Shown: positions 1 to 5,269 of the stretch, piece by piece
How positions within the stretch are numbered: the first letter of the stretch is position 1
Layout: each line of letters starts with the position of its first letter
Origin: Bacteroidetes bacterium 4572_112
GTDB taxonomy: Bacteria > Bacteroidota > Bacteroidia > Bacteroidales > UBA1556
Assembly (NCBI GenBank): GCA_002254285.1
Contig: NIUZ01000148.1
Span: forward strand, 1,700-6,968
DNA length: 5,269 bases
Direction of reading: 5' to 3'
Position numbers and translations under genes: made by a program
Notes under the pieces: model-generated
What the model was told of the DNA's origin: nothing
Seen by the model: only the letters and a program-made list of their open reading frames with translations
The model's database searches: none

Positions 1-389
1 GAAATATTGAAGGTTAATCCGTTTTTTACATTCTTTATAAATCTACGAAATAAGATCATTATATATAAAATGCCCAATACAACTAATGAAAGTACGACTG
101 CTACTTTTTTTGCTATAAATACGGGTGTGTCAATAAAGTGGATTTTTGTGGATGCGTTTACGAGTTTTACGTTAATTGTTTGATCGTTCATGACCAAGGT
201 GCCGATTTCATTAAAATCTACTTTTACAGGAAACTGTGTATGCAACTGAATATCTTCACCAATGAAACCTGTGTGTAAAAGGATGTTCATTAAAATGGAA
301 AAAATTGCGATAAGCATTAATAAACCTACAATTACATTAGTAAGCCAAAGCATTATTCTTATGCTTAATGGTGCTTTTTTTGTTTTCAT
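1..389 (-). CDS. DUF2975-type membrane protein, N-terminal part (runs off left edge)
   Basis: An open frame of 129 codons starts at the ATG at 389-387 and is still open at the window edge, so the C-terminus is missing. The start is bounded by an in-frame TAA at 404-402; a TTG lies between, but the ATG suits the nearby promoter better. Two membrane segments are visible, about residues 11-38 and 92-114, with a roughly 50-residue polar loop between them that is probably outside the membrane. The second segment is followed by a basic stretch, FRRFIKNVKNGLTFNI, which resembles the conserved 'F..ik.ik.Gk.F..eN' region of DUF2975 proteins. Those proteins usually have four membrane segments and about 160-200 residues, and are often encoded just before a small Cro/CI-type helix-turn-helix regulator. 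Such a partner would lie beyond the left edge here; that is inference. The biochemical function of the family is unknown. The family call rests on remembered sequence pattern. Confidence 0.8.
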   Translation of the reverse strand, partial: MKTKKAPLSIRIMLWLTNVIVGLLMLIAIFSILMNILLHTGFIGEDIQLHTQFPVKVDFNEIGTLVMNDQTINVKLVNASTKIHFIDTPVFIAKKVAVVLSLVVLGILYIMILFRRFIKNVKNGLTFNI

Positions 390-416
390 GACAATCAATT
401 TTTAAATATTATGGGG

Positions 417-424
417 CAAAGGTA
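417..424 (-). promoter_or_regulatory. Bacteroidota-type -7 element for the DUF2975 gene
   Basis: Read on the minus strand, these bases are TACCTTTG, an exact match to the Bacteroidota primary sigma factor -7 consensus TAnnTTTG. Transcription would start near 410, giving a leader of about 20 bases before the ATG at 389. No clear TTTG -33 element is present at the expected 19-21 base spacing, so the upstream half is weak. No Shine-Dalgarno sequence precedes the ATG, as is usual in this phylum. Confidence 0.6.
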
Positions 425-510
425 TGTAAATTTATTGAAATATAACTAATAATTATTGATAAACAATAAAAAATAATTGAAAAACATTGAATTTGCGCTA
501 ATTATTAGAC

Positions 511-690
511 GTAAAAAAAGCTCGGTTAAACCAATAACCGAGCTAAATCACATTATAAACCACACAAAACACATAAAATCCCTCTACATACTGGGTATGA
601 GAGAAATGTATATTTCTTTTAACTAAATTTCTTGAAAATATAAGGATGAACTTTGATCTCAAATAATTGAGATTTCCTTTTCTTAAATTG
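511..690 (-). ncRNA. Candidate small structured RNA
   Basis: A minus-strand unit of roughly 180 bases lies between a TAnnTTTG promoter element (697-704) and a strong intrinsic terminator (513-544), with no convincing coding sequence. Three structures occur in order from the 5' end of the transcript. A 7-bp stem with a 4-base loop lies at 656-673 (ATCTCAA/TTGAGAT). A 9-bp stem with one bulged base lies at 582-603 (CTCT and CATAC pairing with GTATG and AGAG, loop of 3). The terminator stem follows. An alternative 6-bp hairpin at 602-617 would overlap the second. The only short ATG frame near the 3' end encodes 8 residues. I cannot assign it to a known RNA family; it lacks the single long bulged hairpin of 6S RNA as far as I can tell. 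The 5' end is estimated from the promoter. Confidence 0.5.
513..544 (-). terminator. Intrinsic terminator of the small-RNA unit
   Basis: A perfect 10-bp inverted repeat (AGCTCGGTTA at 519-528, TAACCGAGCT at 535-544) encloses a 6-base loop. On the minus strand the stem is followed directly by a run of Ts (complement of the As at 513-519), the standard form of a factor-independent terminator. On the plus strand no T tract follows, so it works in one direction only. It lies upstream of the DUF2975 promoter and insulates that gene from the unit before it. Confidence 0.85.
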
Positions 691-696
691 CGAGTG

Positions 697-704
697 CAAA
701 AGTA
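697..704 (-). promoter_or_regulatory. Bacteroidota-type -7 element for the small-RNA unit
   Basis: On the minus strand this reads TACTTTTG, matching TAnnTTTG exactly, and predicts a start near 690. The -33 region is AT-rich without a clear TTTG. Its pairing with the terminator about 150 bases downstream is the main reason for proposing a short independent transcript. Confidence 0.5.
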
Positions 705-1142
705 AGTAATTTTTTCTTTAGAATAATAAAAAAGTAAAAAAATAATCATAAATTTTTAACAAATAAGTTAATGGTAAGATAATCAAATTAATACAGTAAA
801 ATAATGCTTAATATATATCTAAAAATAGAATAAATTGTTTAAAATTTCACGGCTAATTTATATATTGTTAGTCGTGACACAGAGGTTTTAAGTATAAAAA
901 CGTCGTGTTTTTGACTAAAATTAAATTTTGCTTGAGGCATGGTCATTTATTCTTAAAATGATGTGGCCGTTTTGTTATCAAATATTGGATATTTAGATAT
1001 ATTTTTCTCAAAATTGCCGGAGTATTAATCTTAGAAGTTACATTCTTTTAGTATTTTTAACCATTATTATTTATAATAATCAATTGCTCTTTTTAATTGG
1101 TTATAAAACTGATATAATATCTTAAAATTATTGTATTATTTA
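705..1142. other. Gene-free AT-rich spacer with several inverted repeats
   Basis: No plausible coding region, tRNA or recognised RNA is visible. The stretch separates the minus-strand small-RNA promoter from the plus-strand receptor promoter. It contains an inverted pair TTAGTC (868-873)/GACTAA (913-918) enclosing a hairpin AAAAAC/GTTTTT (896-912). It also has a hairpin TCATTT/AAATGA (943-961) with additional outer pairing to about 936-968, and a compact branched structure at 1054-1108 described in its own entry. None has the full form of a terminator or known riboswitch. In DNA this AT-rich some of them may be chance. Confidence 0.5.
1054..1108. repeat. Nested inverted repeats with three-way-junction geometry
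   Basis: An outer arm TTTTTAACC (1054-1062) pairs with GGTTATAAAA (1099-1108), allowing a two-base insertion. Inside it sit two side-by-side hairpins: ATTATTAT/ATAATAAT (1063-1080) and CAATT/AATTG (1081-1099). The second hairpin and the outer arm compete for the G at 1099. The element ends about 35 bases before the -33 region of the receptor promoter, so it could be a protein-binding site or a structural element. The bases are mostly A and T, so chance is a real alternative. Confidence 0.35.
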
Positions 1143-1174
1143 TTGAGAATAGTGCATAATTAATTCTATTTTTG
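1143..1174 (+). promoter_or_regulatory. Promoter of the TonB-dependent receptor gene
   Basis: TTG at 1143-1145 and TATTTTTG at 1167-1174 are separated by 21 bases. This agrees with the Bacteroidota vegetative promoter (TTTG, 19-21 bases, TAnnTTTG), and the -7 element is an exact match. The expected start is near 1181, leaving a leader of about 25 bases before the ATG at 1206. I see no convincing Fur box overlapping it, so iron control is not supported by the sequence. Confidence 0.75.
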
Positions 1175-1205
1175 TGTTTATATATAAAACAGCAAAATTG
1201 CTTTT

Positions 1206-3611
1206 ATGCAAAGAATTCTACTTTTATTAAGTCTATTGTTATTACTTTCGTTACGGTCTATTGCTCAGAATGTTAGGGTGGTAAATTCAATAAACGAAGA
1301 CCCAATACCTGGGGTTATTATTTCTGATACCGCTAAAACGCAGTATCGTGTATCTAATTCTAAGGGTGAGGTAAGTCTAGAGTCGTTTAAGAGGTTTGAT
1401 TTTGTATTAATTCAGCATAATTATTTCCTGCCATTGTTGATTTCCATGGATAGTATTAAGTCTCTGAATTATATTATTGAATTGCACGAGCATACCTTTC
1501 AGATGAAAGGTTTTACTGTACTTGCAAATAAATGGGAGCAAGACAAAAGTGAATTACCTGTTTCCATTAGTGAAATCCGTCCCAAAGATATAAGCTTTCA
1601 AAGTCCACAAACTACACCCGATATGTTGTCGAATACAGGAAAAGTATTTGTGCAAAAAAGTCAACTTGGTGGTGGAAGTCCTATGATTAGGGGTTTCTCC
1701 GCCAATTCGGTTTTATTGGTTGTGGATGGTGTGCGAATGAATAATGCCATTTTTAGAAGTGGTAATTTACAAAACTCATTGAATATTGACCCAAATTCAC
1801 TTGGTCATGCGGAGGTTATTTTCGGGCCAGGTTCCGTAACCTATGGTAGCGATGCACTTGGTGGAGTTATGGATTTTCATACTAAAGAGGCTAAGTTTGT
1901 TACCGAAGGCAAATTTGATTTGGATATTGATGCCTTTACAAGAGCTAGTTCTGTAAATAACGAAATTACTGTTGGATTTGGTCTAGACCTTAAATGGAAA
2001 AACTTTTCTTCACATACCCAGTTTTTAAGGAGTGATTTCTCAAACTTACAAGCAGGGAAAAATCATTTTGGAAATTATCCTGAATTTGGAAAACGCAATT
2101 ATGTTGTTGGACAAAATAGCTTAGGAAATGATACTATGCTTAAAAATGAAGATGTTAGTATAATGATGCCATCTTTCTTTTCGGTAATAAATTTGAATCA
2201 AAAATTTAGATATAAGCCTAATAATAAGATGGATATAACCTATAGTTATATTATGTCTACTACATCAGATATTCCTCGTTACGATAGATTGTCACAATAT
2301 AGTGGCGATAATCTTAAATATGCCGAATGGTATTATGGCGCTCAAAACTGGACAATGCATAACCTGCGTTTGCGTTTGTTCCGTGGTCATAAGTTTTATG
2401 ATTCGGGGAGGATAATTCTTGCATTTCAGCGCTTTGATGAGAGCCGCCACGATAGAAAATTTGGCAAAACAGAGTTTCGTCATCGTTCCGAAAGGGTAGA
2501 CCTTTATACATTGAATGTGGATTTTAGCAAGAAGTTAAATCCTAAAACTAGCCTATATTATGGTGCCGAATTGGCAGTAAATAATGTGATTTCTGCTGGA
2601 TATTCTAGAGATATTATTACTGATGATGTTAAGCTTATTCAAACAAGATATCCTAATGAGAGTAATTTATATTCTTCGGCGGGTGCATTTGTGAATGTAA
2701 AGCATACTATAAGCCCAAAGCTAAGTCTGTTGGCAGGAATTAGGTATAGTATTATTAATTTGCAATCCACTTTTGATACTACAACCAATAGCTTGCCTTT
2801 TAATGATATTTCATTGACTAGTCAAGCGCCAAATGGAAGTATAGGTTTGGCTTATATGCTTCGTAAAGATTTACAAATAAATACGAATATTGGTAGCGGA
2901 TTTCGTGCGCCAAACCTCGATGATGTTGCTAAGGTTTTTGATTCGGAGCCAGGGAGTGTGGTTGTTCCAAACCAAAATCTTAAACCTGAGTATGTATATT
3001 CTGCAGAGCTAAGTATTATAAAATCTTTTGGCAAAATTGCTCAATTGGAGCTAACGGCCTATGCATCATATATCGATAATATTATTGTTCGTCGTGATTA
3101 TACTTATAAAGGTGCTGACTCCATAATGTATGATGGTAGCATGAGCAAGGTACAGGCTATGCAAAATGATGATAACGGGACTATTTTTGGTGGCGTGGCA
3201 TCATTGAATATCAATATTAATGAGCACATAAAATTCCGTACGGTTTATAATATTGCTACTGGCAAAAGTGCTGATGGAAATGCTCTGCGCCATGTGGCTC
3301 CAAATTTTGGATCTACGAGCTTGAGCTATGAGAATAAGTATTTTAAAGCAAGCGTATATTCCAATTATTCGGCATCAATTGCTTTTGATGATTTGGCTCC
3401 TAGCGAGCAATCAAAAACCTATATGTATACTCCTGATGGTGCGGAGAAATGGTTTACCCTTAATTTTAAAACAGATATCAAATTATATAAAAATCTACAT
3501 ATGAATTTTGCTGTGGAAAATATCCTCGATAGATTCTATATACCATATTCATCAGGAATTCCTGCTGCAGGTCGCAATTTTATGATAGGTTTGCATTTAT
3601 ATCCTTTTTAA
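1206..3611 (+). CDS. TonB-dependent outer-membrane receptor, haem/haemoglobin-receptor-like
   Basis: This is an 801-residue outer-membrane gated channel that would use TonB-ExbB-ExbD energy to import a scarce ligand. An in-frame TAA at 1185-1187 fixes the start near 1206. Residues 1-20 form a signal peptide (basic start, leucine-rich core, cleavage likely after SIA and before Gln21). Residues about 22-98 look like a carboxypeptidase-regulatory-like domain, common in Bacteroidota receptors. A possible TonB box is FTVLA (103-107). The plug domain, about 110-228, contains GGGSPMIRGF (155-164) and VVDGVRMNN (172-180), typical of the haemoglobin/transferrin/lactoferrin receptor branch. The rest is a beta-barrel ending in a C-terminal Phe after an aromatic strand, as needed for BAM insertion. 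The barrel has FRAP (566-569) and NQNL (589-592), matching the FRAP/NPNL boxes of haem receptors. The stretch between these boxes has no histidine, so haem as ligand is uncertain. It is probably a single-gene transcript. Confidence 0.93.
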   Translation: MQRILLLLSLLLLLSLRSIAQNVRVVNSINEDPIPGVIISDTAKTQYRVSNSKGEVSLESFKRFDFVLIQHNYFLPLLISMDSIKSLNYIIELHEHTFQMKGFTVLANKWEQDKSELPVSISEIRPKDISFQSPQTTPDMLSNTGKVFVQKSQLGGGSPMIRGFSANSVLLVVDGVRMNNAIFRSGNLQNSLNIDPNSLGHAEVIFGPGSVTYGSDALGGVMDFHTKEAKFVTEGKFDLDIDAFTRASSVNNEITVGFGLDLKWKNFSSHTQFLRSDFSNLQAGKNHFGNYPEFGKRNYVVGQNSLGNDTMLKNEDVSIMMPSFFSVINLNQKFRYKPNNKMDITYSYIMSTTSDIPRYDRLSQYSGDNLKYAEWYYGAQNWTMHNLRLRLFRGHKFYDSGRIILAFQRFDESRHDRKFGKTEFRHRSERVDLYTLNVDFSKKLNPKTSLYYGAELAVNNVISAGYSRDIITDDVKLIQTRYPNESNLYSSAGAFVNVKHTISPKLSLLAGIRYSIINLQSTFDTTTNSLPFNDISLTSQAPNGSIGLAYMLRKDLQINTNIGSGFRAPNLDDVAKVFDSEPGSVVVPNQNLKPEYVYSAELSIIKSFGKIAQLELTAYASYIDNIIVRRDYTYKGADSIMYDGSMSKVQAMQNDDNGTIFGGVASLNININEHIKFRTVYNIATGKSADGNALRHVAPNFGSTSLSYENKYFKASVYSNYSASIAFDDLAPSEQSKTYMYTPDGAEKWFTLNFKTDIKLYKNLHMNFAVENILDRFYIPYSSGIPAAGRNFMIGLHLYPF

Positions 3612-3646
3612 AATAAAATTTTATTATTAAGGATTATCAAAGTATT
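3612..3646. other. AT-rich linker after the receptor gene
   Basis: The bases right after the receptor stop contain a perfect 14-base palindrome, AATAAAATTTTATT (3612-3625). It is made only of A and T and has no loop or T tract, so I do not call it a terminator. Termination more likely involves the hairpins in the repeat block that follows. Confidence 0.4.
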
Positions 3647-3744
3647 GATTATTAATTGCCACGTCCTTTGGTGAGGCAATGAAAATATAAAAGTTAAGAA
3701 TTTTGCGATTTTGTGAGGATTCTGCAGAAAAAATTGATTTTGTC
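3647..3744. repeat. 98-base tandem repeat, copy A
   Basis: This is the first of two full copies with an exact 98-base period. It opens with GATTATTAATTGCCACG and ends with ATTGATTTTGTC. It differs from the second copy at 7 of 98 positions, mostly in the part about 45-80 bases into the unit. Near the start, ATTGCC (3655-3660) pairs with GGCAAT (3675-3680), with further wobble pairs inside. A second, weaker hairpin involves AATTTTGCGA (3699-3708) with CTGC (3722-3725) and AAAATT (3730-3735). No coding frame is apparent. Confidence 0.9.
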
Positions 3745-3842
3745 GATTATTAATTGCCACGTCCTTTGGTGAGGCAATGAAAATATAAAGGTTAAGAATT
3801 TTGCGATATTGTAAGGCTCTCGCAGAAAAAATTGATTTTGTC
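3745..3842. repeat. 98-base tandem repeat, copy B
   Basis: The second full copy follows copy A directly. The hairpin near the start is unchanged (ATTGCC 3753-3758 with GGCAAT 3773-3778). In the second hairpin, AATTTTGCGA (3797-3806) pairs with TCGC (3820-3823) and AAAATT (3828-3833), a better match than in copy A. The changes in this arm therefore keep or improve pairing, a weak hint that structure matters. The first ten bases recur at 3843, where the third, partial copy begins. Confidence 0.9.
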
Positions 3843-3882
3843 GATTATTAATTGCCACGTCCTTTAGGTCGTGGCGATTAAT
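3843..3882. repeat. Partial third repeat copy forming a long REP-like palindrome
   Basis: The first 23 bases (3843-3865) match copies A and B exactly, then the sequence switches to the mirror image of itself. The result is a long stem. ATTAAT (3847-3852) pairs with ATTAAT (3877-3882), GCCACG (3854-3859) with CGTGGC (3870-3875), and CC with GG around a TTTA loop, with one T-T mismatch and one T-G wobble. It resembles REP-type palindromes that are scattered between genes and often mobilised by IS200-like (RAYT) transposases. No such transposase is in the window, so that link is inference. It could also stop transcription coming from the receptor gene, although no T tract follows. Confidence 0.75.
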
Positions 3883-3884
3883 AG

Positions 3885-3952
3885 AGATAGCTTATCTATT
3901 TTGGCGGAATTTTTGAAGGCGCAGCCAAAAATTATGACAAAATAGATCATCT
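3885..3952. repeat. Long imperfect stem-loop upstream of murB
   Basis: Nested pairs build one extended hairpin. AGAT (3885-3888) pairs with ATCT (3949-3952), ATCTATTTTG (3894-3903) with CAAAATAGAT (3938-3947), AATTTTT (3908-3914) with AAAAATT (3927-3933), and GGC (3918-3920) with GCC (3924-3926). The 10-base arms are perfect. The element lies between the palindrome and murB and ends 56 bases before the murB start. It may be a small non-autonomous mobile-element remnant, a structured murB leader, or part of a larger composite with the neighbouring palindrome. Confidence 0.65.
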
Positions 3953-4008
3953 TAGATGCTTAATTATTAGTAAAACAATGATTGTAACGAATTTAATAAT
4001 AGAATGTT

Positions 4009-5028
4009 ATGCCAAAATTAATTAGAAATCAATCCCTTAAATCGCTTCATACTTTTGGTGTGGAAGCAAAAGCAAAGCATTATTATGAGCTAAATTCTGA
4101 AATTGATGTTTTTGACTTCCTTACCGAAATTGATGATATTGCTAAGCCATTATATATTCTTGGTGGTGGTGCAAATACGCTCTTTACTTCTAATTTTAAG
4201 GGCAGTATTGTGAAGATGAATATGCAGGGCATTACACTTATGCATCAGGATGAGGACTATTATTATGTAGAGGCTAATGCTGGTGTAAATTGGGATGATT
4301 TTGTTGCCTATTGCGTTGAAAATAAATACTATGGTGCTGAAAATTTAGTAGCTATACCAGGTACTGTAGGTGCAGCTCCAATTCAAAATATAGGCGCCTA
4401 TGGAGTAGAGGCTAAGGATATTATACATATGGTTTATTTTTATAATATCGATAATTTTATGCTAAATCAGCTTGAGGCTAAATCATGCAAATTTGGCTAT
4501 AGAGATAGTATCTTTAAAAATGAATTAAAAGATAAGGTACTTATAAATAAAGTGTTGTTTAAGTTATCGAAAAAACCAAATTTCAAACTTTCTTACGGAA
4601 AAATAAATGAAGTACTTGAACAAAAAGGTGTTTCAGCTCCACAGATTAGTGATATTGCAAATACCATTCGCGAGATAAGAGGAGAAAAACTCCCTGACGT
4701 AAAAAAGATTGGAAATGCTGGTAGTTTTTTCAAGAATCCTATAATTACGATTGAGCAATTAAATATAATTAAGAAGGACTTTCCAAAAGTGGTTTCTTAT
4801 GCAATTTCGGATACAGAAGTGAAATTAGCTGCAGGTTGGCTTATTGATAATGCTGGACTCAAAGGTTATGCAATAGGCGGAGCATCGGTACATCAAAATC
4901 AAGCTCTAGTGCTAATTAATTCGGATAATGCCACTGGCCACGATGTAGTTGCCCTTTCGCAATATATTCAAAAGGAAATTAAACAAATATATGGCGTTGA
5001 TTTAATGCCGGAAGTAGTGTTTGTTTAA
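4009..5028 (+). CDS. murB: UDP-N-acetylmuramate dehydrogenase (UDP-N-acetylenolpyruvoylglucosamine reductase)
   Basis: MurB is the cytoplasmic FAD enzyme that reduces UDP-GlcNAc-enolpyruvate to UDP-MurNAc with NADPH, the second committed step of peptidoglycan synthesis. The 339 residues match the length of type I (E. coli-like) MurB. FAD-binding motifs are ILGGGANTLF (50-59) and the stretch at 116-134 that begins IPGTVGAAPIQN. CKFGYRDSIFK carries the active-site Arg165. Tyr196 in SYG fits the substrate-capping tyrosine of type I enzymes. GSFFKNP gives the proton-donating Ser239, and Glu335 in the final PEV motif completes the set, so the protein should be active. The start is firm because an in-frame TAG at 4000-4002 lies just upstream. 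There is no Shine-Dalgarno sequence, and no TAnnTTTG promoter is evident between the repeat block and the gene. It is unlikely to be co-transcribed with the receptor gene about 400 bases upstream. Confidence 0.97.
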   Translation: MPKLIRNQSLKSLHTFGVEAKAKHYYELNSEIDVFDFLTEIDDIAKPLYILGGGANTLFTSNFKGSIVKMNMQGITLMHQDEDYYYVEANAGVNWDDFVAYCVENKYYGAENLVAIPGTVGAAPIQNIGAYGVEAKDIIHMVYFYNIDNFMLNQLEAKSCKFGYRDSIFKNELKDKVLINKVLFKLSKKPNFKLSYGKINEVLEQKGVSAPQISDIANTIREIRGEKLPDVKKIGNAGSFFKNPIITIEQLNIIKKDFPKVVSYAISDTEVKLAAGWLIDNAGLKGYAIGGASVHQNQALVLINSDNATGHDVVALSQYIQKEIKQIYGVDLMPEVVFV

Positions 5029-5035
5029 GTTTTTA

Positions 5036-5056
5036 AGAGTGAATAGTGAAAGGTGA
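5036..5056. repeat. Three degenerate heptads, inverted relative to the array downstream
   Basis: AGAGTGA, ATAGTGA and AAGGTGA follow one another without a gap, starting 8 bases after the murB stop codon. They are the reverse complement type of the heptads at 5063-5118. AAGAGTGAA (5035-5043) is exactly complementary to TTCACTCTT (5091-5099). Together the two arrays could fold as a large, partly matched hairpin between the convergent genes. Confidence 0.7.
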
Positions 5057-5062
5057 AGTAAG

Positions 5063-5118
5063 TTCATTCTTCATTCTTAATTCTTAATTCTTCACTCTTC
5101 ATTCTTCATTCTTAAATC
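5063..5118. repeat. Heptanucleotide tandem array, 8 units
   Basis: Eight consecutive 7-base units occur: TTCATTC twice, TTAATTC twice, TTCACTC, TTCATTC twice, then a decayed TTAAATC. This resembles the short heptanucleotide repeats found between genes in cyanobacteria and some Bacteroidota. Such arrays change copy number by replication slippage. The right end of the array overlaps the 3' end of the minus-strand gene. Confidence 0.9.
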
Positions 5119-5269
5119 TCTTGGAGTTCCCTTTCTCTCCCAAAACTAATTCATATCCTTCAGGAATAGCGATTTTGCAGCTTTCTATGGCTTGTTGAAT
5201 TGTAGTGATTTCGTTGGTGGGTTTCTTATTATAAAGCGAATATTTTTTACGATGATTTATGGGATTTAG
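5099..5269 (-). CDS. Unidentified protein, C-terminal 56 residues (runs off right edge)
   Basis: A minus-strand frame is open from the right edge through 56 codons to TGA at 5101-5099. The visible tail is hydrophilic and rich in Lys and Glu, includes TIQQAIESCKIAIPEGYELV, and ends KNEE. I do not recognise a family and assign no function. The last five codons and the stop lie within the heptad array, so the C-terminus has been shaped by the repeat. The frame is convergent with murB. The evidence for a real gene is the uninterrupted frame in AT-rich DNA and balanced amino-acid composition; being only a fragment, it could also be a decayed gene. Confidence 0.55.
   Translation of the reverse strand, partial: LNPINHRKKYSLYNKKPTNEITTIQQAIESCKIAIPEGYELVLGEKGNSKRFKNEE

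Noticed and set aside
557..576. Eight-codon ATG frame near the 3' end of the small-RNA candidate as a leader peptide
   Set aside because: No regulated gene follows before the terminator, and no run of control codons is present.
543..749. A 68-codon minus-strand open frame
   Set aside because: It spans the predicted small-RNA promoter and ends inside the terminator stem, has unbiased composition and no recognisable motif. Transcription from the promoter at 697-704 would begin downstream of its start codon.
1063..1080. Fur-box-like symmetric AT sequence
   Set aside because: The symmetry does not match the TGATAATnATTATCA arrangement, and it lies about 100 bases before the predicted transcription start. 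Iron control is not supported by this alone.
2292..3034. Short antisense frames of about 60-65 codons inside the receptor gene
   Set aside because: They lie opposite a well-supported 801-codon gene, have no family resemblance and are explained as shadows of the coding strand.
3612..3625. Perfect palindrome AATAAAATTTTATT as a terminator of the receptor gene
   Set aside because: It is only A and T, has no loop and lacks a following T tract, so its stem would be too weak.
3647..3865. CRISPR-like pattern: a 23-base sequence occurring three times at regular spacing
   Set aside because: The intervening segments are nearly identical to each other (91 of 98 bases per unit), so this is a plain tandem repeat, not repeats with unique spacers. 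No cas gene is present.

Overview
The window looks like an AT-rich chromosomal segment of a Bacteroidota bacterium. Three observations point there: the start codons lack recognisable Shine-Dalgarno sequences, three promoter-like sites match the Bacteroidota -7 element TAnnTTTG, and the proteins (a TonB-dependent receptor with an N-terminal carboxypeptidase-regulatory-like domain, a DUF2975 membrane protein, a type I MurB) fit that phylum. The exact family cannot be named from this sequence alone. Layout, left to right: (1) 1-389, minus strand, the N-terminal part of a DUF2975-type membrane protein that runs off the left edge, with a TAnnTTTG promoter at 417-424. (2) About 511-690, minus strand, a likely small non-coding RNA, with a promoter element at 697-704, two internal hairpins and a strong intrinsic terminator at 513-544. 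(3) About 705-1142, an AT-rich gene-free stretch with several inverted repeats, ending in a well-formed promoter at 1143-1174. (4) 1206-3611, plus strand, an 801-residue outer-membrane TonB-dependent receptor related to haem/haemoglobin receptors. (5) 3612-4008, a structured intergenic region: two full copies and one partial copy of a tandem repeat with an exact 98-base period, ending in a strong palindrome, followed by a long imperfect stem-loop. (6) 4009-5028, plus strand, murB, the peptidoglycan-precursor reductase. (7) 5035-5118, heptanucleotide repeats in two opposing arrays between convergent genes. (8) 5099-5269, minus strand, the C-terminal end of an unidentified gene whose last codons and stop lie in the heptad array. 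There is no sign that these genes form one pathway. The receptor handles envelope uptake and MurB makes cell-wall precursor; they are co-oriented but separated by about 400 bases of structured DNA, so a shared operon is unlikely. The items most worth following up are the 98-base repeat/palindrome block and the small-RNA candidate. No complete novel defence or mobile system is visible.
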